Source: an uncultured Prevotella sp.
GTDB lineage: Bacteria > Bacteroidota > Bacteroidia > Bacteroidales > Bacteroidaceae
DNA: 47,152 nucleotides
Direction of reading: 5' to 3'
NCBI GenBank assembly: GCA_900543975.1
Contig: UQTI01000015.1
Span: 1 to 47,152, forward strand
Shown piece after piece: positions 23,905 to 32,809 of the stretch (positions are counted from its first letter, which is position 1; each line of letters begins with the position of its first letter). The position numbers were made by a program, and so were the translations under genes. The notes beneath the pieces were generated by a model, which worked only from the letters and a program-made list of their open reading frames with translations, searched no databases and was not told the origin of the DNA.

Positions 23905-25077
23905 ATGGACACTTTGTTTCTACTTCAATTTGCGTGTTTCATCTTCATGATTCTAAACGCAGGCATCTTGATTGTCAGCCGAATTCATGTGAGATGGGTA
24001 AACAAACGCTATGAGCGTTCACGCAAACTCATCATAGCCGCCATGCTTGGTCTGGCGGGACAATATCTTCTACAGATGGCCTTTGGCCTTCGTGCCTCTG
24101 GCGACGACCTTGGAGCCATCGTCAACATTTTAATCTACTCACCTTGCTTCACTCTCATCGCATTGGGCATCTACAACGTCATTGCCCCTCATGCCCATTT
24201 CAGACAGATGAACCTTGTGTGTGGCGTGCTATATGCTGCCATTGTAGGAACATTCTTGCTTGGCTTCTACAGCAAGCAAAGCATACACATCGGGTGGTGG
24301 CTCTATCTCATGCTCGCTTTCTACACCGCAAATACGGTCTATTGCGTAATAAAAAATTTCATAGAGATGAGGCGACGCAAGAAGATGCTTGAACAGATGA
24401 GCGGCACAGACCTCTTGCCGTACGTCCGCTATTCTAATGCAAGCCTCTTCAACATAAGCTGCATCGCCGTCGTGATGCCGTTCGTCATTCTGAAAACACC
24501 GTTGCTTTATGTCATAGGCCCGATTGGCCTGTGCGCCTTATTCTTCTTTATAATGACCTTCGTAGCCTTAGGCAACAGCTACACACCCAGCGACGAACTG
24601 CTTGACAAAGAGGATGACAAAGAAGAAAGCGTCAAGAAGGCAGATGACAGCGAGACAAGCAAAAGCGAGGAAGACAACAACCATACAGCATCGACCGCAA
24701 AGGGTGGTGCACAATCGAAGCCAACCGAGCTGTCGAAGGAACGCACAGAGTGCATAAAAGCGCTGCTCGACCGTTGGTGCAGAAGGCATGGCTATAAAGA
24801 CAGCTCAGCAAACATGATGACGCTGTCGCTTGCCATTGGCGTCTCCAAGGACGAGCTTACGCTTTATTTCGACCAATGCCTCAACTCAACGTTCAGGGTG
24901 TGGCTCAGCGACATCAGGTTTGACGCTGCAAAAGCAATGATGATAAAATATCCCGACTATAGCAACGACATCATCTCCACCGAATGTGGCTTCTCATCGC
25001 GCACACACCTTTACCGCGTCTTTAAACAACGTGTGTTCTGCACCCCGACCGTTTGGAGAGAGAACAACAAGCTATGA
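23905..25077 (+). CDS. Membrane-anchored AraC-family transcriptional regulator
   Basis: The 390-residue protein has about six or seven hydrophobic helices in residues 1-225, a charged linker (about 228-275, rich in Asp, Glu, Lys and Ser) and a C-terminal AraC-type DNA-binding domain (about 280-390). The second helix-turn-helix, IISTECGFSSRTHLYRVFKQR, is typical. Membrane-embedded AraC proteins of this type are common in Bacteroidetes; they probably sense a membrane or periplasmic signal, but the ligand is unknown. The three 22-bp repeats just upstream suggest autoregulation. It converges with the DUF4840-type gene (16-base gap). Confidence 0.85.
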   Translation: MDTLFLLQFACFIFMILNAGILIVSRIHVRWVNKRYERSRKLIIAAMLGLAGQYLLQMAFGLRASGDDLGAIVNILIYSPCFTLIALGIYNVIAPHAHFRQMNLVCGVLYAAIVGTFLLGFYSKQSIHIGWWLYLMLAFYTANTVYCVIKNFIEMRRRKKMLEQMSGTDLLPYVRYSNASLFNISCIAVVMPFVILKTPLLYVIGPIGLCALFFFIMTFVALGNSYTPSDELLDKEDDKEESVKKADDSETSKSEEDNNHTASTAKGGAQSKPTELSKERTECIKALLDRWCRRHGYKDSSANMMTLSLAIGVSKDELTLYFDQCLNSTFRVWLSDIRFDAAKAMMIKYPDYSNDIISTECGFSSRTHLYRVFKQRVFCTPTVWRENNKL

Positions 25078-25093
25078 TTCTTTAAAGACAAGC

Positions 25094-25663
25094 TTAATCT
25101 TTCTTATCGCTATCTTTCATTCTCATCACGCGCTTCTTGTAGCTACTTATGATCTGTCCGTTAAGGGTCACGGTCTCAATGGTGTAGCCGATGTTTAGCT
25201 TCTTTGTCGAGGTGTTGTAAGAGAAGCTTGGGGTTGAGAGCTTTATGTTGCCCGTCTGTTTTGCTCCACCCACCTTATAGGTAAAATTGACGGTCTGTGC
25301 AGGCACGCTGAACGATGCGATGTTGTTATAATAGCGCACCAAGGTGTAGCTGTCTTCCACATCATCGGCCTTCACCGTAGCCACAGCCTCATCCAGTCCG
25401 TTTGCTTCCGACATGACAGAGGGTAGAATCTGCTCCACGGGCACCGTAAACTTAACATGATCCTCTGACACGTTTACATCTATTGCCGATGTTGTGATGT
25501 TATCGCCATAGATGGCGAGCGACTGATAGTGGCCATACATCTGCGCCTTGTCGTTTGCAGAGAGCGTGTCGTCACCGTCGTTGTCGCTGCTGCACGATGC
25601 CGTTGTTGCTATCGTTGCGATGAGCATCATTGCCCATACAATCATTCTGTTCATTGTTTTCAT
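25094..25663 (-). CDS. Lipoprotein of DUF4840 type
   Basis: The 189-residue protein starts MKTMNRMIVWAMMLIATIATTASC, a lipoprotein signal (lipobox TASC), then SSDNDGDD. The mature part is beta-rich with no recognisable enzyme motif. General resemblance suggests the Bacteroidales DUF4840 family, of unknown function. The start at 25663 is preferred; ATG 25654 is an alternative. The AT-rich gap to radC (25664-25820) contains several 'ATTTCCGATTTT'-like repeats. Confidence 0.55.
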   Translation of the reverse strand: MKTMNRMIVWAMMLIATIATTASCSSDNDGDDTLSANDKAQMYGHYQSLAIYGDNITTSAIDVNVSEDHVKFTVPVEQILPSVMSEANGLDEAVATVKADDVEDSYTLVRYYNNIASFSVPAQTVNFTYKVGGAKQTGNIKLSTPSFSYNTSTKKLNIGYTIETVTLNGQIISSYKKRVMRMKDSDKKD

Positions 25664-25820
25664 AACTTTACCTGATTTTCTGTATTTCTAATTTTTCTAT
25701 ATTTCCGATTTTTCAATATTTCCGATTTTCTGTATTTCAGCTTTTTCTTTATTTTTATTTTTCCGCATTTAGCTTAAATCCGAAAGCCGGTGCGTCATCG
25801 TCGGCAATCAAACAATAAGC

Positions 25821-26519
25821 TCACAGTTTTCCATTCTCACGATAAGAATAATAATCGCCATCGGATATTATGAGATGGTCAAGAAAATAAAGGCGCATGG
25901 TCTGACACGCCTTTTCCACGCGTTGCGTTATGCGGTCATCGTCACCACTGGCGTGGTTGTTGCCGCTCGGATGGTTGTGGCAGAGAGCCACCACCGTGGC
26001 GTTGCAGAGGATAGCCTCACGGCAGATCACCCTCACATCAACAGCCGTCTCACTGATGCCGCCATGCGATATACGCGCTGCCTTGATGAGCTTAAAGTTC
26101 TGGTTCATGAGCAGCACCCACGCCTCCTCCACATCGAGGTCTTGCATGCGTGGGTGCATATATTCGTAGATGGCCTGTGCCGAGCCGAGGTCTGCACGCT
26201 CCTCTGCCTTTTCACGCTGCCTGCGCTTACCAAGCTCACACGCAGCAAGAATGGTCACAGCCTTTGCCTCTCCCACGCCCTTGTAGCGCATGAGGTCGGC
26301 AATCGACATCTTTCCCAACGTGTTGAGATTGTCGTTACAGTCGTGAAGCACCAGCTTCATCAGCTCCACAGCCGTCATCTTGGGCGTGCCCGAGCCAATG
26401 AGGATGGCCAGCAGTTCGGCGTTTGACAAGGCAGCAGCGCCTTGCGCCATAAGTTTTTCGCGCGGGCGGTCTTCCATCGCCCAGTCGGTTATGCGCAGAG
26501 AGTCAGAATCGGTCGTCAT
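25821..26519 (-). CDS. radC: RadC family JAB-domain protein
   Basis: The 232-residue protein has an N-terminal helix-hairpin-helix region (MRYKGVGEAKAVTI) and a C-terminal MPN/JAB domain with the metal motif CHNHPSG..H.SGDDD. The family name comes from an old link to DNA repair; the biochemical role remains uncertain, and it may be involved in DNA processing. It lies 57 bases after the GT2 gene stop on the same strand. Confidence 0.95.
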   Translation of the reverse strand: MTTDSDSLRITDWAMEDRPREKLMAQGAAALSNAELLAILIGSGTPKMTAVELMKLVLHDCNDNLNTLGKMSIADLMRYKGVGEAKAVTILAACELGKRRQREKAEERADLGSAQAIYEYMHPRMQDLDVEEAWVLLMNQNFKLIKAARISHGGISETAVDVRVICREAILCNATVVALCHNHPSGNNHASGDDDRITQRVEKACQTMRLYFLDHLIISDGDYYSYRENGKL

Positions 26520-26576
26520 GCTTTTTTGTTTTTAAAGCCTATTTATCGTTTTAACGCCTTCTTATCTTTCGGACGC

Positions 26577-27632
26577 CTACTTATAGAAAGTTTTTTCGAA
26601 GGCAGAAAACTCGTCCTTGCCGCAGACGCAGCGTTTCCACCATGCCTCAATGAAGCCAAAGCCGTAGCCCATGAGCTGTGTGAAGGCGGCGCGTATGCTG
26701 AGCACGCCAATCTTAAGGCTGTGGTTCTGACGCGACGAGTCGATGAATATCAACAGCGAGTAGAGCACCAACGGCAGAAGGGCTGCGCCACAAATAATGC
26801 CGCCAAAAGGCGGGTCACAATGGCGCAACACGGTAGCTCCCAACACCATGCCTACCACAAAGAGCAGAAGGAGGAACAGCACACCCACCGTGAAGACCAT
26901 CGGCAGGAGATGCACCAGCTTCAACGATTCTGGATATTTCTTATATAGGTTTATGCGGGCAATGCCGCTGTTGTAGACCTGACGGAAGAACTTGCGGAAG
27001 TCGGTGCGGCGCTTATGCCACACCCATGCCTCAGGAAACAGTCGGCAGCGGTAGCCGCCCTTGAATATGCGTATGCTGAAGTCAATGTCCTCGCCAAAGC
27101 GCATTGACGAGAAGCCGCCGAGCTGCTCATAGACCTCGCGACGGATGCCCATGTTGAACGAGCGTGGATAAAACTTGTCGAGCTTCTTCTTGCCACCGCG
27201 TATGCCGCCGGTTGTGAAGAAAGAGGTCATGCTGTAGGAGATGGCCTTTTGGGTGGGGGTGAAAGAGGGGTGTGCGCTGTCGGGACCGCCGAAGGCATCG
27301 GCAGGCTCGCGCTGCAACTCTTGCTCTACAGCAGCGAGATAGCCGTCGGGCAGCACCACGTCGCTGTCGAGAATGATGACATACTCGCCTTGTGCACGCT
27401 CCACGCCATAGTTGCGGCTCTGTCCGGGACCCGAGTTGGGTTTGTCAAAATAGTGGATGTCGAGCTGTGTGGCATACTTCTCACACACATCGCGGCACGG
27501 CACCTGCGACCCGTCTTCCACAACGATTACCTCAAAACCTCTGACGGTCTGTCGCGTGAGGCTCTGAAGCAACTCGTCAACCTCGTCGGGGCGGTTGAAC
27601 ACAGGCACGATAAAACTGAATCTTGTCATCAT
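26577..27632 (-). CDS. GT2 glycosyltransferase with C-terminal membrane segments
   Basis: The 351-residue protein has the GT-A nucleotide-binding domain of family 2: FSFIVPVFNRPDEV, VVEDGS, ILDSDVVLP (DxD-like), and the GGF..MRFGEDIDFSIRI block that carries the catalytic ED. Two or three hydrophobic helices lie at about residues 240-310. The donor and acceptor cannot be told. It could act on lipid-linked or surface glycans. It is probably co-transcribed with radC. Confidence 0.85.
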   Translation of the reverse strand: MMTRFSFIVPVFNRPDEVDELLQSLTRQTVRGFEVIVVEDGSQVPCRDVCEKYATQLDIHYFDKPNSGPGQSRNYGVERAQGEYVIILDSDVVLPDGYLAAVEQELQREPADAFGGPDSAHPSFTPTQKAISYSMTSFFTTGGIRGGKKKLDKFYPRSFNMGIRREVYEQLGGFSSMRFGEDIDFSIRIFKGGYRCRLFPEAWVWHKRRTDFRKFFRQVYNSGIARINLYKKYPESLKLVHLLPMVFTVGVLFLLLLFVVGMVLGATVLRHCDPPFGGIICGAALLPLVLYSLLIFIDSSRQNHSLKIGVLSIRAAFTQLMGYGFGFIEAWWKRCVCGKDEFSAFEKTFYK

Positions 27633-27830
27633 AATAAAAAAAATTGGCTGTTGGTATGTTTAGGCCGATCTATCGGCAAAAAGCCTTTCTATCGGTCAAA
27701 AGCCGTTCCGTCGGCTCCAAAAAAGCAAAATGGCTTACAGCTTATGCCTATACACCCCGCCAGGTGGCGGCCATACGTCATAAACTATAAGCCATTCAAG
27801 CTATAAGACTAAAAACTGGAAATGTTTTTC

Positions 27831-28397
27831 TTACTCCTTAACGCGCTGCAAGTAGCTGCCGTCACGAGTGTCTACCTGCACGAGGTCGCCCTCGTTCACG
27901 AACAGAGGCACGCGAACCTCTACGCCTGTCTCCAGAGTGGCGGGCTTCAAGGTGTTGGTAGCGGTGTCGCCCTTGATTCCAGGTTCTGAGTGGGTCACAC
28001 GCAGATTGGTCTTAACAGGCATCTCACCGAAGAGCACGGTCTCGGTGTCAGCGTCAGACACAACCTCAATGATGTCGCTCTCCTTCATGAAGTCAACACC
28101 TGTGATGAGATCATGAGCGATAGGAATCTGGTCATAAGTTTCCTGGTTCATGAAGATGTAATCTTCACCCTCCTTGTAGAGGTACTGGTAGGGACGGCGC
28201 TCCACGCGTACATCCTCCAACTTCTCGCTGATGTCGAAACGACGCTCAAGCACGCGTCCGTCAACAACATTCTTCAGCTTCACACGCATGAAGGTGTTAC
28301 CCTTGCCGGGCTTTACATGCAGGAAGTCGATGACGAAGAACAGTTTGCCATCCATACGGATGCATGTTCCCATCTTAATGTCTTGTGAATTGATCAT
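27831..28397 (-). CDS. efp: Translation elongation factor P
   Basis: The 188-residue protein has the three-domain EF-P form. The tip residue is a lysine in VKPGKGNTF (about residue 34), the site modified in enterobacterial EF-P, rather than arginine. The C-terminal line GVEVRVPLFVNEGD...VDTRDGSYLQRV is diagnostic. EF-P relieves ribosome stalling at proline runs. It is monocistronic, with a -7 box about 56 bases upstream. Confidence 0.97.
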   Translation of the reverse strand: MINSQDIKMGTCIRMDGKLFFVIDFLHVKPGKGNTFMRVKLKNVVDGRVLERRFDISEKLEDVRVERRPYQYLYKEGEDYIFMNQETYDQIPIAHDLITGVDFMKESDIIEVVSDADTETVLFGEMPVKTNLRVTHSEPGIKGDTATNTLKPATLETGVEVRVPLFVNEGDLVQVDTRDGSYLQRVKE

Positions 28398-28452
28398 ATT
28401 GATTTTCTATTAAAACTTTTGAAATTTTATTCTCGTTTCATCAAATGCGCTG

Positions 28453-28460
28453 CAAAGGTA
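28453..28460 (-). promoter_or_regulatory. Predicted -7 box of efp
   Basis: TACCTTTG on the minus strand, about 56 bases before the start codon. No clear -33 TTTG. Confidence 0.4.
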
Positions 28461-28522
28461 CTGCAAATTTGGAAAAAAACCTAAATATTTGGGATAAAAA
28501 ACTCTTTATTCTTGGTTAATTC

Positions 28523-28553
28523 TTGGTTAATTCAAAAGAAATGAGTAATTTTG
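28523..28553 (+). promoter_or_regulatory. Promoter of rpmH
   Basis: TTGG, 19 bases, TAATTTTG: a close match to the Bacteroidetes consensus, 44 bases before the rpmH start codon. The upstream repeat TTCTTGGTTAA (28511 and 28521) duplicates the -33 word. Confidence 0.7.
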
Positions 28554-28597
28554 CAGCCCGTAGCGAGAATAATAACAAATAAAAATTATAAAAAACA

Positions 28598-28753
28598 ATG
28601 AAAAGAACATTTCAGCCGCACAACAGAAGAAGAGTGAACAAGCACGGCTTCCGTGAGAGAATGGCTACTAAGAATGGTCGTCGCGTATTGGCTTCTCGCC
28701 GCGCTCATGGCCGCAAGAAGTTGACTGTATCTGACGAGCACCACGGAAAATAA
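28598..28753 (+). CDS. rpmH: 50S ribosomal protein bL34
   Basis: A 51-codon gene, MKRTFQPHNRRRVNKHGF...RRAHGRKKLTVSDEHHGK, is unmistakable bL34; the length is normal with a short C-terminal extension. It begins at ATG 28598 and ends at TAA 28751-28753. A promoter precedes it and a terminator follows at 28804-28860. The rpmH neighbour here is an endonuclease, not dnaA or rnpA as in many bacteria. Confidence 0.98.
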   Translation: MKRTFQPHNRRRVNKHGFRERMATKNGRRVLASRRAHGRKKLTVSDEHHGK

Positions 28754-28803
28754 TTTCCGCCCCTCTTGCTCTCAGAGCAAGGACCGCTCGTTGTCACGAC
28801 GAC

Positions 28804-28860
28804 AAAAAGCAGCAGAAACCACACCGCAAGGAGTGATTTCTTGCTGCTTTTTTGTTTTTT
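28804..28860 (+). terminator. Terminator of rpmH
   Basis: The arms AAAAAGCAGCAG.AAA and TTTCTTGCTGCTTTTTT form a long stem with an A-rich left and T-rich right flank, followed by a T run to 28860. It lies 50 bases after the stop. Confidence 0.8.
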
Positions 28861-28959
28861 AAGAAAAGACGAATTTGTATTTAAGACAAGAAGAAAAGGC
28901 AAAAAAGGAAGAAAAGAACAAAAGAAACTCTATAACCCAACAAACAGCAATCAATTAAC

Positions 28960-30471
28960 ATGAAACAATCATTACTCAAGCTTTTCGTTACAGCCTTCGT
29001 GATCGCCACTACAGCAGTGGGAGCCATGGCGCAGATTCCGCACGACTACTATCAGAGCCTTAAAGGCAAGAAAGGAGCAGAGCTGAAGACAGCCATCCAT
29101 AACCTTGTGAAAGAGGCTTATGTGCTTTCTTACGGCAGCAAAGACGGCTCCACATGGTGGGGCTTCTACCTCACCGACAACGACAACGGCAAGGTCATTG
29201 ACCGTTATAGCAACAATACCTACATGTTTGGCGAGCGAGGCAAGTCGGTCTCAGGAACCAACATCGAGCACTCGTTTCCAAAGAGTTGGTGGGGCGGCAC
29301 AGAGACGCAAGCCTATAAGGACCTGTTCAACCTCATGCCCAGCGACAAAACAGCCAACATACAGAAGAGCAACTACGGCATGGGCGTCGTGACCCAGACA
29401 TCGGGCAAGGGCTATTATAACAACGACTGCATAAAAGTGGGCGACAGCGGCATGGGCTTCAAGGTGTGGCAGCCGTCGAAATACTGGCAAGGCGATTTTG
29501 CCCGTGGCTACATGTACATGGCCACAGCCTACCAAGATTATGTTTGGGCAAGCAACGAGGCCAAAAGCTCGCTTGAGCAGAACGAATGGCCCACGCTTCA
29601 AAAGTGGGCTTACACCTTATATATAAAGTGGGCTAAGGAAGACCCCGTCAACGAGATTGAGGTGAAACGCAACAATGCGGTCTACAGCATACAGGGCAAC
29701 CGCAACCCTTACATCGACTTTCCTAATCTCATGGAGTATGTATGGGGCGACAGCATCGACGTGGCGTTCGACCCTGAGACCAGCGTCAAGTCGACAATAA
29801 TACTTAAAGACAACAACGTGCCCATTCCCGCCACCCCCGACGGCACCATGACGCTTTACATGCGCAACTTCGGCCGCAACGCCGACGGCTGCACCGTAGC
29901 TACAGCTCAGGCTCCTGCCTCGGGCAAGGACGTGTGGACACGCGACGTGAAATATGGCTGGGTTGCCAATGCTTTTAACGGCAAGGCTTATGCCTCTGAC
30001 GCGTCGCTCACTACTCCCGAAATCAGTCTAAAAGAAGTGGACAACGCAAAGTTCCGCTTCAAGCACGCATTAAACAAATGCACCGAAGACCCCACACATT
30101 ATCTTAGCGTAGAGGTTCTGTGCGAGGGCAAGGCCACAAAGATAGAGGGCATAACATGGCCCGAAGGTACCAACTGGACCTTTAAACCGGCCGGCGAATT
30201 TGACCTCACCCCGTTTGTAGGCAAGACCATAAAAATTGCGTTCCACTACACCAGCACCGCCTCGCTTGCCAGCACATGGGAGATTGCGAGCCTTGAGGTG
30301 GAAGGCAAGAAAACGCCCACAGCCATCGCCACACCATCTCTCACCACACAGGGCTTCGACCCCTCAAAGCCATACGAGGTCTACAGCCTTAGCGGCATCA
30401 AGCTTCCCTCAACAACGCAGGGCGTGGTGATTGTGAGACAGAACGGAAAGAGTTGGAAGGTCGTAAAATAA
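28960..30471 (+). CDS. Secreted endonuclease I-family nuclease with C-terminal accessory domain
   Basis: The 503-residue protein has a signal peptide (to about MAQ, residue 25). The endonuclease I block is clear: NIEHSFPKSWWGG (catalytic His and metal ligands), LFNLMPSDKTAN, and RNPYIDFPNLMEYVWG. The C-terminal part (about 285-455) is a beta-rich choice-of-anchor or jelly-roll domain. A tail, YEVYSLSGIKLPSTTQGVVIV..SWKVVK, resembles Prevotella sorting tails. Such enzymes degrade extracellular DNA, for nutrients or biofilm turnover. It follows rpmH after a terminator, and converges with ackA. Confidence 0.85.
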   Translation: MKQSLLKLFVTAFVIATTAVGAMAQIPHDYYQSLKGKKGAELKTAIHNLVKEAYVLSYGSKDGSTWWGFYLTDNDNGKVIDRYSNNTYMFGERGKSVSGTNIEHSFPKSWWGGTETQAYKDLFNLMPSDKTANIQKSNYGMGVVTQTSGKGYYNNDCIKVGDSGMGFKVWQPSKYWQGDFARGYMYMATAYQDYVWASNEAKSSLEQNEWPTLQKWAYTLYIKWAKEDPVNEIEVKRNNAVYSIQGNRNPYIDFPNLMEYVWGDSIDVAFDPETSVKSTIILKDNNVPIPATPDGTMTLYMRNFGRNADGCTVATAQAPASGKDVWTRDVKYGWVANAFNGKAYASDASLTTPEISLKEVDNAKFRFKHALNKCTEDPTHYLSVEVLCEGKATKIEGITWPEGTNWTFKPAGEFDLTPFVGKTIKIAFHYTSTASLASTWEIASLEVEGKKTPTAIATPSLTTQGFDPSKPYEVYSLSGIKLPSTTQGVVIVRQNGKSWKVVK

Positions 30472-30758
30472 AAAGGAAGTTATCGGAAATTAAAAAAAAG
30501 GAATTTATCGGAAGTTTAAAAAAAGGAATTTATCGGAAGTTAAAAAGAAGTTAATCCATCTTCGATGGATGGAAGTTAACGGACAATAGCTTTTCTTTTA
30601 GAGAGCAATGCATATCTTTTAGAGAGCAATGCATATGTCCGTTAACTTCCGTTAACTTCGGGCGAAGCCCTAACTTCCGATAAATTCCTTTTTTATCCGT
30701 TATCTTCCGATAAATTCCTTTTCCTTTTATCTTCCGATAAATTCCTTTTTTATTCTAT
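30472..30758. repeat. Long nested inverted repeat between endonuclease and ackA
   Basis: Left arm 30475-30585 and right arm 30636-30755 are inverted copies. The unit AAGGAATTTATCGGAAGTT occurs in the left arm (three variants), and its complement TCCGATAAATTCCTT occurs three times on the right. The centre (30595-30636) is two 21-base repeats of CTTTTAGAGAGCAATGCATAT. A GGGCGAAGCCC mini-hairpin lies in the right arm. The genes on both sides converge here. Confidence 0.9.
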
Positions 30759-31955
30759 TTATTTCTTCAGCAAGTTCATTGTGTCCTTGGCAATCATCAG
30801 CTCCTCGTCGGTGGGGATAACGCAAACAGTAACCTTCGAGTCGGGAGTAGAGATGATAGCCTCTTCACCGCGCACCTTGTTGGCCTCAGCATCCATCTTC
30901 ACGCCAAGGAACTCAAGACCCGAGCAAGCCTCAAGACGTGTGCCTACCTGGTTCTCGCCAACGCCTGCTGTCCAGACGATGATGTCAACACCACCCATAG
31001 CGGCAGCGTAAGCGCCGATATATTTCTTGATGCGATAGTTGTACATGTTAAGCGCCAGCTTGGCACGCTCGTTGCCCTCAGCAGCAGCACTCTCGATCTC
31101 GCGCATGTCTGAAGAGATGCCTGTTATGCCGAGCACACCGCTCTTCTTGTTCAAGAAGTCGGCCATCTCCTGAGGCTGCATGTTAAGCTTCTCCATGAGG
31201 AAGGTCACGGCAGAAGGGTCGATATCGCCAGAGCGGCTACCCATCATCACGCCAGCCAGAGGAGTGAGACCCATAGAGGTGTCCACACACTTGCCAAACT
31301 TAACAGCCGACACAGAAGCGCCGTTGCCGATGTGGCATGTGATGATGCGCTGTGTTTTGATGTCGCGGCCCAGGAACTCGCACACGCGCTGTGACACATA
31401 GCGGTGACTGGTTCCGTGGAAGCCGTAGCGGCGCACATGATATTTCTCATAGAGCTCATAAGGAATGGCGTAGAGATAAGCATAGTCGGGCATGGTGCTA
31501 TGGAAGGCGTTGTCAAACACACACACCTGGGGAGTGTTAGGCATGAGCTTGTCAACGGCACGGATGCCTTTCAGGTGGCCGGCGTTGTGAACGGGTGCGA
31601 GATCGCAAAGGCTCTCGATACCTTTCTCCACGCTCTCGTCAACAATAACGCTCTTCTCATAGAGGTCGCCGCCCTGCACAATGCGGTGGCCCACAGCGTC
31701 GATCTCCTCAAGGCTCTTGATAGCGCCAATCTCCGGGTCGAGCAGACACTGGAACACGAAATTCACGCCTTCCTTATGGTCAGGCATGTCGTGCATAATC
31801 TTTTTCTTCTCGCCGTTAGGCAATGTCACCTTGATGAAAGCCTCATCGAGGCCGATACGTTCAACACCTCCTGCTGCAAGCACAGAGTTGTCGTCCATAT
31901 TATAAAGTTTGTATTTGATTGATGAACTACCGCAGTTCAGAACAAGTACTTTCAT
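30759..31955 (-). CDS. ackA: Acetate kinase
   Basis: Start ATG 31955 gives 398 residues, the usual length; the longer frame would begin inside the repeat region. Motifs: VLVLNCGSSSIKYKL, CHIGNGASV (adenosine-binding), GTSHRYVSQR, and TAGVGENQ. AckA makes ATP and acetate from acetyl phosphate, the last step of acetate fermentation. It is paired with pta, but a four-helix-bundle gene and repeats lie between them. Confidence 0.98.
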   Translation of the reverse strand: MKVLVLNCGSSSIKYKLYNMDDNSVLAAGGVERIGLDEAFIKVTLPNGEKKKIMHDMPDHKEGVNFVFQCLLDPEIGAIKSLEEIDAVGHRIVQGGDLYEKSVIVDESVEKGIESLCDLAPVHNAGHLKGIRAVDKLMPNTPQVCVFDNAFHSTMPDYAYLYAIPYELYEKYHVRRYGFHGTSHRYVSQRVCEFLGRDIKTQRIITCHIGNGASVSAVKFGKCVDTSMGLTPLAGVMMGSRSGDIDPSAVTFLMEKLNMQPQEMADFLNKKSGVLGITGISSDMREIESAAAEGNERAKLALNMYNYRIKKYIGAYAAAMGGVDIIVWTAGVGENQVGTRLEACSGLEFLGVKMDAEANKVRGEEAIISTPDSKVTVCVIPTDEELMIAKDTMNLLKK

Positions 31956-32100
31956 ATTCTTGATTTTTGATTTTTGAATTTTGAATTTTGAATTAATGGC
32001 CAGTGGCCATTGGCCCTTGGCCATTTTTGAATTTTGATTTTTGAATTTTGAATTATCGCTTCGCGATTTTGAATTATTTATTTTGGATTTTTACTCTCTT

Positions 32101-32185
32101 GAGATATTCATTTTTATGAGATATTCATTTTTATGAGATATTCATTTTTATGAGATATTCATTTTTATGAGATATTCATTTTTAT
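32101..32185. repeat. 17-bp tandem repeat, five copies
   Basis: GAGATATTCATTTTTAT repeats perfectly at 32101, 32118, 32135, 32152 and 32169. It lies between the left inverted repeat and the stop of the four-helix-bundle gene. Confidence 0.95.
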
Positions 32186-32235
32186 GAAATAATCTTCTTT
32201 GAGATATTCAATTATGATTTTAAGTTATTTAAAGC

Positions 32236-32595
32236 TTATTCTTTTGTTGTCATTTTTTTTGTGACAGATACAAGCAAACGTTTTAACTCTTCACAATCTC
32301 TATAGATTGAATCAAACTGTTTTCCCGTTATATATTGAGTGCGGTGAAGCAATTTCAACCAATATAGGGTTTCGTTTGCTTCTTTCAATGAGATATAAAG
32401 CTTAGCGACAAAATCGTTCTTGCTTATGGCACATTGTGCTTCTGCCACGTTTGCCCCAATGCTTGTTCCACTTCGAAACATTTGGTCGGCAATGCGATAT
32501 TCGTTTTTCTCTTCATTCAAGAATCGACATAACGATACCACACGAATGGAGAAATTCATGCATTTGTCTTCCAAAATATTTCCAAAGTCACTCAT
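32236..32595 (-). CDS. Four-helix-bundle protein (bS23/IVS-type)
   Basis: About 119 residues from ATG 32595 (a GTG two codons upstream is the alternative). Lines such as FRSGTSIGANVAEAQ and SLKEANETLYWLKLLH are typical of the four-helix-bundle family first seen in 23S rRNA intervening sequences (S23-like). Its function is unknown; relatives are linked to intervening sequences and to diversity-generating retroelements as accessory proteins. No reverse transcriptase or rRNA is nearby. It splits the usual pta-ackA pair and sits inside inverted repeats, suggesting that it came in as a unit. Confidence 0.8.
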   Translation of the reverse strand: MSDFGNILEDKCMNFSIRVVSLCRFLNEEKNEYRIADQMFRSGTSIGANVAEAQCAISKNDFVAKLYISLKEANETLYWLKLLHRTQYITGKQFDSIYRDCEELKRLLVSVTKKMTTKE

Positions 32596-32680
32596 CGTCA
32601 CAAATTATACGAGATAAAGCATAATTGAATAAATCCAATCGCAATCGTTGAAAATTCCATTCAATAAGAATTCTCAATAA

Positions 32681-32765
32681 ATGAAAAATTCAGAATGAAA
32701 AATTCAAAATGAAAAATTCAAAATGAAAAATTCAAAATGAAAAATTCAAAAATGAAAAATTCAAA
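32681..32765. repeat. 14-15-bp tandem repeat, six copies
   Basis: ATGAAAAATTCAAA repeats from 32681 with small changes (one copy has an extra A), ending in the right inverted repeat. It is upstream of the four-helix-bundle gene and downstream of pta. Confidence 0.9.
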
Positions 32766-32809
32766 ATCGCGAAGCGACAATTCAAAATTCAAAACTCAAA
32801 ACTCAAAAA

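Larger units (their letters stand above)
32041..32792. repeat. 35-bp inverted repeats bracketing the four-helix-bundle gene
   Basis: 32041-32075 and 32758-32792 are inverted copies matching at 34 of 35 bases, each holding a TCGC(TT)CGCGA-type palindrome flanked by TTTTGAATT runs. Inside are five perfect copies of a 17-bp unit on the left (32101-32185), the gene, and six copies of a 14-15-bp unit on the right (32681-32765). The whole 752-bp unit sits between pta and ackA. Confidence 0.85.

Noticed and set aside
32101..32185. CRISPR-like short repeats
   Set aside because: The five 17-bp units are perfectly contiguous with no spacers and no cas genes are present.
32041..32792. Classical insertion sequence
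   Set aside because: There are inverted repeats but the only ORF is a four-helix-bundle protein, with no transposase motif or clear target-site duplication.
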